DNA of 48,637 nt from Candidatus Acetothermia bacterium (GCA_016179105.1 JACOSB010000139.1:1-48637), one strand, 5' to 3'; positions 1-9,279 are shown, counted from the stretch's first letter. Made by a program: numbers and translations. The notes: generated by a model not told the origin, from the letters alone.

Positions 1-1
1 A

Positions 2-499
2 GCGTGCAAGCGTGACGCTCGAGCTGGCGAGTTCAAGCACATTGTCGTCTGGGCTTTGGATCGTTGGACGCGGCAAGGCTCAGAGGTTTTGATAAGAGAT
101 TTGAATGATTTATCTCTCTGGGGCGTGAAACTACACTCGGTGCAAGAAGACTTTCTGGATTCCTTTAACGTTGAAGGCGAGTTGGGTGCGATCCTACGTC
201 GATTCATTTCGGAAGTGCTGGCTTGGCAAGCCCGTCTCGAAGCAATCAAACTCAGCGATCGAGTCAAGGCGGCTTATAATCGCAAGCGTGAGGCCGGAGA
301 ATTGGCAGACTGGGGCCGCCCCGCCAAAGAACTAGACCACGAGGCCGTGCAAGCCAAATACGTCGAGACCAGAAGCCTACGCAAAACAGCCGAGCACTTC
401 GGATGCAGCTACCAAACCGTTCGCCGACTGTTACAAAAAGGTCGGCTTGGGAGCGAGCCGGAAAGTCCCATAGGATCGTCAGCGCCTTCTCCGCTTTAA
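2..499 (+). CDS. Serine recombinase (resolvase family), C-terminal part
   Basis: The reading frame is open from the left window edge, so the real start and the catalytic serine lie outside. The visible part carries the second half of the resolvase fold: the IVVWALDRWTRQG motif (family form: W..DR..R), then a strand and long helix ending in a coiled stretch rich in Arg and Lys, then a short C-terminal helix-turn-helix (TAEHFGCSYQTVRRLLQKG) of the kind that binds the recombination site. The domain order (resolvase core, E-helix, small HTH) matches small resolvases/invertases rather than large serine integrases. The last dozen residues after the HTH are low in complexity and may be extraneous. 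It converges with the recombinase operon on the other strand. The family call is firm; its target is unknown. Confidence 0.85.
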   Translation, partial: ACKRDARAGEFKHIVVWALDRWTRQGSEVLIRDLNDLSLWGVKLHSVQEDFLDSFNVEGELGAILRRFISEVLAWQARLEAIKLSDRVKAAYNRKREAGELADWGRPAKELDHEAVQAKYVETRSLRKTAEHFGCSYQTVRRLLQKGRLGSEPESPIGSSAPSPL

Positions 500-644
500 C
501 CTGTTACAGAAAGACCCCTTTTTGTCTCATGCGGGGCAGCGTGGTAAGATGTTTCTTGCGGGTGCAGTTGCTTTGCTACCGAAGTCCTCGGAAGCCCACT
601 CCAACCTCCGGTAGTTTTGTCCTCAGACTGCGCCCGCTGAATTA

Positions 645-683
645 GCCCCGCGCCGGTTATCCTCGGTGTTTACCGGCCGGGGC
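645..683 (-). terminator. GC-rich hairpin at the end of the minus-strand recombinase operon
   Basis: Positions 645-657 and 672-683 are complementary over 12 pairs with one bulge, with a 14-base loop. The stop codon of the small gene 670-846 lies in the loop. There is no clear T-run after it on either strand, so it may be a processing or weak termination structure. Confidence 0.4.
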
Positions 684-846
684 ATTCTTTTCTCACTTCC
701 ACGACGTTGAACCGCGAGAGCTTTTCAAACAGCCAGCGCAACGTCTCGCAATCGGTTTCCACGATGAACTTACGCTGGGAACCGTTGGGCTCGGTGACTC
801 GAAACTCCCAACGTTCTTCGGGCGTTGTCGGCGCATCCCATTTCAT
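670..846 (-). CDS. Small acidic protein (58 aa) paired with the tyrosine recombinase
   Basis: This short frame begins with ATG two bases after the TAG stop of the recombinase and runs 58 codons to TAA. The product begins MKWDAPTTPEERWEFRV and contains a strand-rich middle (NGSQRKFIVETDCETLRW) and an amphipathic helix. I do not recognise a family. The near-contact spacing with the upstream gene implies translational coupling, and such small partners are common beside phage-type and element recombinases. Coding is supported by tight spacing, absence of rare-looking codons and plausible protein composition. Function is not known. Confidence 0.6.
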   Translation of the reverse strand: MKWDAPTTPEERWEFRVTEPNGSQRKFIVETDCETLRWLFEKLSRFNVVEVRKECPGR

Positions 847-848
847 GG

Positions 849-1787
849 CTATCCTTCGAGCAGCCGATCCACTGGGCTGGCCTTCGCATGTGCCTCTCGC
901 AGCGCCGTGCCCGCCATGTGCACGTAGACCATCGTCGTGCTGATGTCACTGTGGCCGAGTAGACGTTGCAAACTGAACGGGTCGCCGCCATTACGAATGA
1001 ACTGCGTGGCGAAGGTATGGCGCAAAGTATGAGGAGAACAGCGCACCCCTTGGAGTCTAGCGCCTTTGCCTAATCCTTGAATAATGTGGGCGATTTCATA
1101 GCGGGTTAACGCATAGCCTTTTCGTGTGCAAAAGAGTGCGTCGCTGGATAGAGAAAGTGTTCGCTTAGCCAACCAGTCTCGCAAGACGCGACTCAAGCGA
1201 CGCCCAAAATAAACTCGTCTCTCGCGCGAGCCCTTGCCCATGACTTGGAGTGTGCCGTGAATGAGGTTTACGTCGTTGACGGTCACGCCTCTTAGCTCGC
1301 TCACCCGAAGACCGCAATCAAGGAACGTCAGCACGATCACGTAGTTTCTATAGCCTTGCCAAGTTCCAGCTCTCGCTTTGGCTGCCTGAACGAGCGCTTG
1401 CACTTGCGCGTCATTTAAGACATACGGGAACTGTCTCGGCACTTTGGCAGTCTGAATACGCTTGACCGGGGATTCAGTCAGCAAGCCTTCACGATACAGC
1501 CAGTTGAAGAAGGAACGGATCGAGCGCCAACGGATGCTCACTGTAACCGGGTTAACTTTGGTTCCTAGATAAGCCAGAAATGATCGCAGATCGCCGGGAG
1601 ATATGTCGATGATAGGTCGATCGCTCAGAAAAGTAATTAGAGGCTCTACAGAGCGACGATAGAGCTGTAGTGTTAGGTGAGAACGTCCAGAGACTTGTAA
1701 AGCGAGCAAAAAGGACTCAAGCGCTTGGGAGAGGCTACCAGAAGATAGCACAGGATCTGTCTTGAAATGGTTACTTTCGTTGGTCAA
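849..1787 (-). CDS. Tyrosine recombinase (XerC/XerD-like integrase)
   Basis: A 312-residue site-specific recombinase that cuts and rejoins DNA through a tyrosine phosphodiester intermediate. The N-terminal core-binding SAM-like domain occupies about residues 20-105 (LTLQLYRRSVEPLITFL). The catalytic domain follows with the expected residues: Arg in GLRVSELRG, Lys in the VMGKGSRERRV hairpin, H-x-L-R in HTLRHTFATQ, His/Trp position in GHSDISTTMVYVH, with Tyr in VYVH as nucleophile. Length is that of XerC/D. The first codon is TTG; no ATG lies in frame nearby, so the start is a best guess. It lies 50 bases beyond the 3' end of tRNA-Leu and is transcribed in the same direction. It could be the host Xer protein or an integrase of a small element; the tRNA neighbour favours the second. 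Confidence 0.9.
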   Translation of the reverse strand: MTNESNHFKTDPVLSSGSLSQALESFLLALQVSGRSHLTLQLYRRSVEPLITFLSDRPIIDISPGDLRSFLAYLGTKVNPVTVSIRWRSIRSFFNWLYREGLLTESPVKRIQTAKVPRQFPYVLNDAQVQALVQAAKARAGTWQGYRNYVIVLTFLDCGLRVSELRGVTVNDVNLIHGTLQVMGKGSRERRVYFGRRLSRVLRDWLAKRTLSLSSDALFCTRKGYALTRYEIAHIIQGLGKGARLQGVRCSPHTLRHTFATQFIRNGGDPFSLQRLLGHSDISTTMVYVHMAGTALREAHAKASPVDRLLEG

Positions 1788-1836
1788 CTACTTCATCCGT
1801 GAGTAGGCAAATTTTTCAGATAGGAAATGGATTTTC

Positions 1837-1921
1837 TGGTGCGAAGGGGGGGACTCGAACCCCCACGGGTTACCCCACAGGATCCTAAGTCCTGCGCGTC
1901 TGCCAATTCCGCCACCCTCGC
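1837..1921 (-). tRNA. tRNA-Leu (anticodon UAG)
   Basis: An 85-base class II tRNA with encoded CCA. The acceptor stem pairs GCGAGGG with CCTTCGC. The anticodon loop is CTTAGGA on a CAGGA/TCCTG stem, giving UAG (reads CUA/CUG). A variable arm and the GGGTTCGAGTCCC T-arm are present. Confidence 0.95.
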
Positions 1922-1996
1922 GTAGGGAAGTCCAGAAGTGTTGCGGTGCTGCGGTGCTGCTGTTAACTGCAATACTGCAGCACTGTAAAACTTTTC

Positions 1997-2072
1997 TGGT
2001 ACGCCCGGAGGGACTCGAACCCCCAACCCGCGGCTCCGAAGGCCGCTGCTCTTCCAATTGAGCTACGGGCGC
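1997..2072 (-). tRNA. tRNA-Arg (anticodon UCG)
   Basis: A 76-base class I tRNA with encoded CCA. The acceptor stem starts GCGCCCG and the anticodon loop is CTTCGGA on a GCGGC/GCCGC stem, giving UCG (reads CGA). The T-arm is GGGGGTTCGAGTCCC. It lies 75 bases before tRNA-Leu on the same strand; the spacer contains a short repeat of GCGGTGCT. Confidence 0.95.
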
Positions 2073-2198
2073 AGATCTTCTCTCAGTTTACTCGTCGATT
2101 ATCTGTGCGTCAAGCGCAAAGTACGCAAACCGAGCTTAGCTGTGGTCTATGAATTGTTGACCAAAAGCTAAGAGCTAAAGGCCAATAGCCGTTTTCTC

Positions 2199-5030
2199 TC
2201 AGAACGCCGAGGCAACCCCAATATCCCAGTAGAAGACCGGCTGTTTGAGCCCCAGCCCTTGCGCGACTCCCACTCGGAAGTTCGAGCCAATTCCGAAAAA
2301 ATTGGCTACGAGCCGTAGCTCAGCCCCTACGCTCAGTTTTATATCTTTCGCAACGAGTGTCTCTCCCGCCAGACCGCCATCGGCAAAGAGATGGGCATAG
2401 ACTTCTCGGAAGAAAACGGGCTTCAGCTCCCAGCCACTCCAGATCGAGAGCAGCTTGAACCGATATTCGATACTCGCTGAGACGATCTGACTGCCACGGA
2501 AGGCTCCCACCGGGAATCCGCGCAACAAGAAGCGCCCCTTCTCTCCGCCGAGGGTAAAGCGTTTTTCTTGATCGCTCCGGCCTGCTATCAACCGAAGCGC
2601 CAGCGTATGATTCGTTTCATCACGCCAGTTGATAGTATCCCCCAAGCTGAACGTGAACTGGCGCGCGACCTTGTTCTCAGCGACGACCTGCGTCATCTCG
2701 CTATTCACGGAGAGATTGAGACGGTTCCATAACAGATCGAGCCCAGTGAGCTGCGAAAGACTCCAGCCCAACGAAACCGTCTGTGAGAGTTTCTTAGCCT
2801 CTGACCGACTAACGCCGAACGAGAAATTTTGCTGTTCGGCAAAGCTAGAAACTATGGGATAGGTGAAGCGCAGGTCTTGGCGGTTTCCTCCATTTTCTGC
2901 CGATAAGTTGAGCGCGATCGTGAACGGAGGAAGTAAATGGTTAGTCGAGTAGTTGAGCGCGTAGAAGGGCCAGCGATCTTTGAGATTGTATCCCAGCTGT
3001 AGCGTGTAAAACTGTTCCAAGAGCGCATCTTGCCCGTCGACGGATATACCTAAGCGCTCCGGAGAAATGATAGGAATCCAGCCGAGCGGTGCCATCGTCT
3101 CTGAAGCCTGATACGGCTTGATGGGATAACTTGTCTTGGGGTATCCACTCCAAGCGGAAATCGTTTCTTTCTGAGGAGTCGGAATTTGTTTCCAACTCGC
3201 GGGGTCAAAGCTCATGGTGTCGATCTCGTAGCCAGCGACGCTGTAGCCGACAAACGCTAATTGCTTTCCATCGGGAGCAACAGTCGGGTGAAACGCTCCC
3301 GAAACAATGTTCGTGACTCTCAAGAAATTTCCATCAGACACTCGATAGGCGTAGAGATTGTTCACGTCGCTGCGATCCGAACTGAAGAGCACGAAGTGCC
3401 CGTCCGGTGACCAAGTGGGATCGAGGTCCGTCGCTTTATCTTGTGTGATGGGAGTGAGTTCGCCGCCCTCGCTGGGCATGGTGTAAATATCTTGGTAGCC
3501 ACCCTGTCGCCAGATGGAGAGAGCTAACTGTTTGCCGTCGGGTGAGAGCGAAAAAGAATCCAAGAGTAGATCGTCTGAGAATTCTTTCAGTGATTTCTTT
3601 TCCCCGGTCTTTAAGTCGAGCGTCCAAAGAGAGATGCCCTTATCACCCCAGCCGTACTTCGCATAGATAATTTGATTGCCGTCGGGAGCGAAGACAGGCC
3701 GGAAGGCGCGTTCGCTCTGAGTGAGTCGTTGCACTTTGGAAGTTTTCAGATCGTACAGATACAGATCGCCAAACTGATAGAAATAATTGGAAACGTCATT
3801 CGTTGCATAGACGAGCTTGGTGCCATCGGGAGACCACGCGGGAACCGGCGACCAGAAGTTGGGTCTGAAAAAATTAACGCCGGGATCGATGGAGACCAGC
3901 GCATGGTCCTCGCTTCCGTCAGGCCGCATCAAGCGCAACTGTGAGCCGCGATCCTGGTCGCTATGAAAGTACGCAATCCATTGGCTCTTGCTATCTGAGT
4001 GAGGCGACCACGCGGGCTTGTTATTCCAATAGTTTAGCGAAGAAATTTTTTTGCTCGAAGTGACTCTCTCGCTCTTGATGGATTCGACTTGGGCTGAGAA
4101 CTGTTCTTTGAGCCAGTCTTTGAAGCCCGCGTAAAACTCCTTAGGAGAGATGCCCAGCGTTTGTCGGAGCACGCTGGGGAATTGTCCTAAGTTTATCGAG
4201 ATCGGAAGTCCTAGGGATTCTTGGAGAATTTGGCTCACAAAGAAAGCGAGCGAACGAGCGTCGCCCGCGAGAACGTGATCGAGCTTGCCCACTTTATCGG
4301 GGCCGTATTTTTCGCCCGTATAACGCACGAGCCACGGGCCTACGTCATGCGCGATCATATACGGCGAAGGCCATTGTCTTGGGTTGTACTTGAAGCCGAA
4401 CAAGAGTTCGTCCAGCAACGGAAGTTTATCGTTCAGCCACATCTCGCGTAAATACATGGCGTCGCGGGGATCAGAAGCGCGCTCGCCTTTCGTGCGCCGA
4501 AAATCTTCGTAGATGGGAATGCCCTCGGTAAAAGGACCCGGCTTAGCAGCCGTGGGCAAGATCGAAGTACCAAAAATTCTTCGGAGCAACCCCGGTAATC
4601 CGGCAGCTCCGCTCAAATCTGCCACGTGCCCATCTTCGTGATAGACCACGGATTTAATCTTAGACTCATCTCGGGAGTTGAGCCATTCGTTGAAGCTGCG
4701 GGCGGCCGAGGTGTTGATGACGATGAGCTTGTTACCCGAATCAGCCGAGCCGCCGTCAAAGTCCGTGTTGTCTGCAAGAACGATACTCGTCTTGCCTTCT
4801 ACTGGGTATCCCAGCTCCTTGGCCCAGAATTGAAAAGCTCCTTCGGCATGAGTGGCTGCTTCTTGAGCGAGACCCTCTAAGCCTTGGTGAAAGATAATAC
4901 GAAAGTGTTCGGTGTCCAAGACTTGCCAGTTCAATCGTGGGTCCGTGAAGGTGAATTGGCCGAAGGCAACCGAGCTTCCAACGATCATCCAGAATACCAG
5001 CGAGACAACCCAGCTTCGTGTACGTGTCAA
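2199..5030 (-). CDS. Exported HEXXH peptidase-like / TolB-propeller / outer-membrane barrel fusion
   Basis: A 943-residue protein with a signal peptide (residues 1-24, hydrophobic VSLVFWMIVGSSVAF). Residues 30-300 resemble a gluzincin-type peptidase domain: YHEDGHVAD at 130-138 gives HEXXH, and TEGIPIYE downstream could supply the third ligand. Residues 330-640 hold at least six PD40/TolB beta-propeller repeats marked by SPDG. Residues 700-943 form strand-rich surface-antigen (Omp85/BamA-like) sequence ending in Phe, the usual barrel end signal. Start is TTG at 5028-5030, chosen because AGGAGGT lies five bases upstream. The likely location is the outer membrane, with the propeller in the periplasm. 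Domain architecture is seen; any proteolytic activity is inference. It is divergent from the cyclase gene. Confidence 0.8.
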   Translation of the reverse strand: MTRTRSWVVSLVFWMIVGSSVAFGQFTFTDPRLNWQVLDTEHFRIIFHQGLEGLAQEAATHAEGAFQFWAKELGYPVEGKTSIVLADNTDFDGGSADSGNKLIVINTSAARSFNEWLNSRDESKIKSVVYHEDGHVADLSGAAGLPGLLRRIFGTSILPTAAKPGPFTEGIPIYEDFRRTKGERASDPRDAMYLREMWLNDKLPLLDELLFGFKYNPRQWPSPYMIAHDVGPWLVRYTGEKYGPDKVGKLDHVLAGDARSLAFFVSQILQESLGLPISINLGQFPSVLRQTLGISPKEFYAGFKDWLKEQFSAQVESIKSERVTSSKKISSLNYWNNKPAWSPHSDSKSQWIAYFHSDQDRGSQLRLMRPDGSEDHALVSIDPGVNFFRPNFWSPVPAWSPDGTKLVYATNDVSNYFYQFGDLYLYDLKTSKVQRLTQSERAFRPVFAPDGNQIIYAKYGWGDKGISLWTLDLKTGEKKSLKEFSDDLLLDSFSLSPDGKQLALSIWRQGGYQDIYTMPSEGGELTPITQDKATDLDPTWSPDGHFVLFSSDRSDVNNLYAYRVSDGNFLRVTNIVSGAFHPTVAPDGKQLAFVGYSVAGYEIDTMSFDPASWKQIPTPQKETISAWSGYPKTSYPIKPYQASETMAPLGWIPIISPERLGISVDGQDALLEQFYTLQLGYNLKDRWPFYALNYSTNHLLPPFTIALNLSAENGGNRQDLRFTYPIVSSFAEQQNFSFGVSRSEAKKLSQTVSLGWSLSQLTGLDLLWNRLNLSVNSEMTQVVAENKVARQFTFSLGDTINWRDETNHTLALRLIAGRSDQEKRFTLGGEKGRFLLRGFPVGAFRGSQIVSASIEYRFKLLSIWSGWELKPVFFREVYAHLFADGGLAGETLVAKDIKLSVGAELRLVANFFGIGSNFRVGVAQGLGLKQPVFYWDIGVASAF

Positions 5031-5127
5031 AGCAACCTCCTAAGGTGAATAACTATTCATAGCAGAACTGCCTGAGCAAAGGCAAACGAGAATAGAGGCA
5101 GACCTGCATGTCTGTCCGGAGGTTTGC

Positions 5128-5155
5128 TTTCTACAGTTCAATTCCGTGATATAAT
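5128..5155 (+). promoter_or_regulatory. Probable sigma-70-type promoter of the cyclase/TPR gene
   Basis: A perfect TATAAT lies at 5150-5155 and a weak -35-like TTTCTA at 5128-5133 (16-base spacer). Transcription would begin about 5162, just before ATG codons at 5169 and 5187. Confidence 0.5.
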
Positions 5156-5186
5156 AGAGCCGTTCTCAATGGGGGTTTCAGTCACC

Positions 5187-8017
5187 ATGGAACAACGACG
5201 GTTAGCCGCGATCATGTTCACGGACATCGTGGGCTATACAGCACTTACTCAGAAGAACGAAGCTCTCTCGATGGAACTGCTCGAAGAGCATAATCAGATA
5301 CTTCGCGCCATTTCCCCGAAATATGGTGGCAGAGAGATCAAGACGGTCGGGGATTCCTTCCATCTGGAGTTTCCCAGTGCGCTGGACGCGGTCCGCTGCG
5401 CGATCGAGATGCAAAAAGCGCTCGTCGAGCACAACGCTTCCGCTCCAGCCGATAGAAGATTTCAGATCCGCATCGGCATCCACGTGGGGGACGTCATGCC
5501 GCGCGAGCAGGATGTGTTCGGAGATACGGTTAACATCGCCAAGCGCCTCGAGTCGTTAGCAGAGCCGGGTGGAATCTGCATCTCGGAAGACATTGCTCAC
5601 CAAATTCAGAACAAGATAGAAGCGCCGCTGGTGAAGCTGGGGCAGGCGGAACTGAAGAACGTGGAGGAGCCGAGGGAGATTTACCGAGTCGTGCTCCCGT
5701 GGGAAAAACAGGAGGTAGCTGATGCAGAACTATCTCGCCCACGACGGAAGAGAGCCTGGGCTTCAGCCGGAGCATTAGCTGCGATTGTCGTCGTAGCAAT
5801 GGCTCTCTGGTGGTTCTTGAGCCCCTACATCACGACGCGCCCGCCGGTGGCTACCAGCGTGGAGGAGTCCAAGTCGATTGCAGTCCTGCCATTCGTGAAT
5901 ATCAGCAAAGACCCGAATGACGAATATTTTAGCGATGGCATGACTGAAGAGCTCATCAATGCTCTGTCTCACATCCAGGAGTTGAAAGTAATTGCGCGGA
6001 CGTCGGTCTTCACCTACAAGGGCAAGCCGCAGGATGTCCGCAAGATCGGGCAAGAGCTGAACGTGAAGACGATCTGGAGGGGAGTGCGCGCAAAGAAGGG
6101 GATAAGCTTCGCATCACCGCGCAATTGATCGATGCAGCGAGCGGCGATCATCTCTGGTCAGAGACGTACGATCGTGAGATGAAGGATGTGTTTGCTGTTC
6201 AAGAAGAGATCTCACAGGCGATTGTCAACACACTGAAGGTGAAGCTATTACGGGATCAGACATCACTGGTCAAGCCTGACACTGGGAACCTGCAAGCGTA
6301 TGACCTATACCTACAAGGCCTCTATTTCTTTGACAAGAACACGAAAGAAGGATTTGAGAAAGCGATCCAGTACTTCGAGCAGACGCTTAAGATAGATCCC
6401 AACTATGCAAAAGCTTATGCAGGGATATCTGATGCCTACACTCTCCTCGTGGATGAAGGTGACTTGCTTACTAATGAAGGGCGTCCGAAAGCCAAGGAAG
6501 CCGCGATGAAGGCGCTTCAGCTCGATGACACGCTTGCCGAAGCGAACTTGTCGCTAGCAGTTATTACATGGTCTGATGATCAAGACTATGTGAGCGCAGA
6601 ACAGGAGTTGAAGAAAGCTATCCAACTCAATCCCAACTACGCGCTTGCCCATGAGGCGTATGCGGAATTCTTAACTCAGGTATACCGGGAGAAAGAATCC
6701 CTGGCTGAGATCCAACGAGCCCTAGAACTGGATCCTCTTTCGCTATTCATCATCATACAGGCGGGATACGTTTATACAAATGCCCGCCAGTACGACGAAG
6801 CAATTAAACAATTCAATAAGGCGCAGGAGCTGGATCCAAATAATTACAAAACACTTTCAAGTCTAGCGTCGATGATGCAACAAGTGGGCGACTGGGAAGG
6901 TGCAGAAGAGGAATTCAAGAAAGCCATTAAGATGGCCCCTAAGGAAGCGTCAATCTATGACGGTTACGGCACGTTTCTGGTGTATACGCTGCGGTATGAC
7001 GAAGGCATAAAACAATTCCAAAAAGCCCTGGAAATCAATCCAAAGAATTTTTATGCACTTAGAGATTTGGGAAGGGCCAAAGTGCGTACTGGAGACTTGG
7101 AGGGTGCGGAGAAAGAGTTCCAGAGAGTCATAGCGGTCGATCCAGGCAATGAATTTGCTTACTCTGAATACGGCGATTATTTGCGAGATGTGGGTCGATG
7201 GGACGAAGCCATTAGACAGTTCCGTAATGCGCTGGAGCTCTATCCGAAAGATTCTTGGCTTAGTGAGGAATTGGCACTCACCAAACAACAGGCTGGGGAT
7301 TGGCAGGGAGCGGAAGCGGACTATAAGAAAGCCATAGAGCTTGCTTCCCCTACGGATGTAGATCCACCTTTAAAGTATCTTGATTATTTGATGCTGCACG
7401 GTCGTACGAATGAAGGTTTGACAGAATTGCGAAGAGCTCTGGAATTGAATCCAGATTCGTTCGAGATCAACTTGGGTGCGGGGCAGACGTTCTACTGGGC
7501 CCGCCAATATGACCAAGCATTAGAACGGTTCCAAAAAGTGTTGAAGATGGATCCCCATTATGCCGACACACACACTTTGATTGCGCGTGTGTATCTGGCC
7601 AAATCGCAATACCAAGAAGCTTTGGAGGAGTTGCAATGGGCCACGGACCACAAAAGAACTGCGGCAGAAGTTCTAGCCTTGGAACAAGAGGCAGCCGCGT
7701 TACGTGCCATCGCTTATGCCCAGTTGGGACACAAAGCCGAGGCGCAGGCTGCCCTAGAGGAATTACTTGCAATTCCGACTTATGCGGGTATTCCGTTTGC
7801 GGTCGTTCAACCATTCCAGCTCGTCGGGCGATCCTACAGAATCGCGGCAGTATATTTTGCTCTGGGGGAGAGAGACCAGGGCTTTGCGTGGCTGGCAAGA
7901 GCATATGCAGAGCGCGAGGGAAATCTGTATTGGATCAAAGTAGATCCTTTATTCGACGAAGTGCGCTCAGATCCGAGGTTCATAGAACTATTGAAGCAAT
8001 GGGGCTTGGAAAAGTGA
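5187..8017 (+). pseudogene. Class III nucleotide cyclase / TolB-like / TPR protein, split by a one-base frameshift
   Basis: The frame starting at 5187 encodes a class III adenylate/guanylate cyclase domain (RRLAAIMFTDIVGYTAL, KTVGDSFHLEF with the second metal Asp, and DVFGDTVNIAKRLESLAEPGG), a membrane segment (about positions 5770-5825) and the first half of a TolB-like domain (SIAVLPFVNIS...DGMTEELI). At about 6074 the frame is lost: the first frame stops at 6128, while the continuation LEGSARKEGDKLRITAQLID is read one base over and stays open to 8017 through the rest of the TolB-like domain and about twelve TPR repeats. Restoring one C after 6074 would rejoin the family's usual single protein of about 940 residues. 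The alternative start at 5169 adds six residues. Either the gene is broken or the sequence has one missing base. Likely role if intact: membrane-anchored signalling enzyme. Confidence 0.85.
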
Positions 8018-8024
8018 ATTGACG

Positions 8025-8258
8025 CTACTTTGTGACCAACTCATAGACTTGGCCCACTGCTTGCCCCCGGAGGCGGCCTTGCTTGATTGCCTCTCGCAGC
8101 TGAATGAGCCTTTCCACGGTTCTCTCGCTGTAATATCGCTCGGAGCAATGCTGGCAGACTTCAGCGCGCACTGTGATCAGATAGTGGTCTGTTCCAACGA
8201 CAATCTCCTCTTGAACTTGCTGTAATCGTACGCTTCCACCGCATAAGGCACACGTCAT
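8025..8258 (-). CDS. YgiT-type zinc-finger antitoxin-like protein (77 aa)
   Basis: The product starts MTCALCGGSVR, followed by VRAEVCQHCSERY, giving the two CxxC pairs of the YgiT/MqsA N-terminal zinc ribbon, and ends in a short helix (VERLIQLREAIKQGRL). Start is ATG at 8256-8258, preceded by GGAGGAAGCC. This small form lacks the MqsA HTH domain, as is usual for proteins encoded behind DUF4258. Its ATG overlaps the restored stop codon of the upstream DUF4258 gene (ATGA). Together they form a toxin-antitoxin-like pair in which the partner is frameshifted. Its stop lies 8 bases from the end of the convergent cyclase/TPR gene. Confidence 0.85.
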   Translation of the reverse strand: MTCALCGGSVRLQQVQEEIVVGTDHYLITVRAEVCQHCSERYYSERTVERLIQLREAIKQGRLRGQAVGQVYELVTK

Positions 8259-8571
8259 GGCTTCCTCCTCCGGCGATATTCGATCCACCGCACTGGGTCG
8301 GGCTCGTAGACAGTGATCACGATGAGTGTTTCTTCTCCGGCACAGGGGCACAGACGATATGCAAGGGGCGGTCTTGGCGCGTACGTCCGTAAACCAAGCA
8401 ACTGGCATAAGGCCGGTCCTCAGAGTATTCTTCGATCACTTCTCCATGCTGCAACGCTTGGCGAACCTCCTTGGGATGTATTACACCAAACCCTTCTTTT
8501 AGCATCTCGTCTTTCGCATGGCGGCTGAATTTGAGACGTTTGAGGCTTCGCCGGATCACTCCGTAATCCAT
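8255..8571 (-). pseudogene. DUF4258-family toxin-like gene with a one-base frameshift
   Basis: The N-terminal frame from ATG at 8571 reads FSRHAKDEM, GEVIEEYSEDRPYASCLVYG and PLHIVCAPVPE, the DUF4258 pattern (RelE/BrnT-like fold, usually a putative mRNA-targeting toxin). After CAPVPE the frame runs out at 8317, but one base over the family's tail is intact: ETLIVITVYEPDPVRW, IEYRRRRKP, then TGA at 8255-8257, which overlaps the ATG of the zinc-finger gene. One missing G near 8335 explains the break. So a 105-residue toxin-like protein has lost its last third, or the sequence has a base error in the GGAGAAGAAA run. Confidence 0.8.
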
Positions 8572-8681
8572 TGCGTCAGTATAGCCTTCGCTTCACAAGG
8601 AGACAAGGCATTGCCTATTCATAAGGCCAGCATGTAACCTCTAGAGGCGGCTACGAGGATGCTCACCTTTGGCAGTATTTA

Positions 8682-8732
8682 TCCGACCCGAGGTTCATCG
8701 CTCTGCTGAAGCAATGGGGCTTGGAGAAGTGA
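8682..8732 (+). repeat. Scar B: 3' end of a cyclase/TPR gene
   Basis: Seventeen codons read SDPRFIALLKQWGLEK and stop, nearly the same as the last residues of the gene ending at 8017 (SDPRFIELLKQWGLEK). No upstream TPR coding remains in frame, so this is an orphan 3' end. Confidence 0.85.
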
Positions 8733-8790
8733 GCCAGCGCAGCGCACAAGGATAGATTCAGCTGAGAAGATAGATGAAAAGGATGTCGAG

Positions 8791-9058
8791 ATGCCAGATT
8801 TGGACCCTGTTCTGGGACACATACGTGCTCAGGCTGCCAGCCAGAACTTCCGCATCATTCTACATGCTCACCAAGAAATGGTTGAAGAAGGTTTCACACT
8901 TTATCATGTTGTAGAAGCAATTGCGAGTGGATAAATTTTGGAGAAATACCCCGAACATAGAAGAGGTGCTTGTTGTTTGCTCTACGGACTCACACAAGCT
9001 GTATGAACCGCAACCGCCGAAATGGATTACGCCAACACAAAGGAGGGTTGCGCCGTGA
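8791..9058 (+). pseudogene. Second DUF4258-family toxin-like gene, decayed
   Basis: ATG at 8791 opens a frame reading IILHAHQEMVEEGF and VVEAIASG, then TAA at 8932-8934. In the same frame after the stop the family motif resumes (ILEKYPEHRRGACCLLYG), so the stop replaces a sense codon. Shortly after, part of the domain is missing: after LLYGLTQ the family tail YEPQPPKWITPTQRR appears in another frame and ends in TGA at 9056-9058, overlapping the GTG start of the next gene. At least one nonsense change and one deletion are therefore present. This copy is clearly dead as a toxin, while its partner gene is intact. Confidence 0.8.
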
Positions 9059-9279
9059 GATGTAGCATGACTGGTTGTTCAGGAGAATATGAGACACGGA
9101 AAATCGTTCATACTGTCCGCCATAGCGGACAAGTCATCGTTTTCGACCACGTTCCAGCAGAAGTGTGCACCGTCTGCGGAGATGTACTGTTAAAACCTGA
9201 GACCATTCGTCATATTGAGAGGCTTTTGCAGTCATTGCCACAGCCGACTGATACTGTGCCTCTGTACGAGTATGCGTGA
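9055..9279 (+). CDS. YgiT-type zinc-finger antitoxin-like protein (74 aa)
   Basis: The product has one Cys pair near the N terminus (CSMTGC) and VCTVCGD further on, the YgiT/MqsA-type zinc ribbon, and a C-terminal helix (PETIRHIERLLQSL). I place the start at GTG 9055 because AGGAGG lies 8 bases upstream and because the GTGA overlaps the stop of the upstream toxin remnant, as in intact modules. The antitoxin is retained although the toxin gene before it is destroyed. A longer in-frame start at 9022 is less likely as it would run through the toxin tail. Confidence 0.75.
   Translation: MRCSMTGCSGEYETRKIVHTVRHSGQVIVFDHVPAEVCTVCGDVLLKPETIRHIERLLQSLPQPTDTVPLYEYA

Noticed and set aside
1788..2057. 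Open frames running through the two tRNA genes
   Set aside because: They are translations of tRNA sequence ([18 protein letters not shown]), a common artefact.
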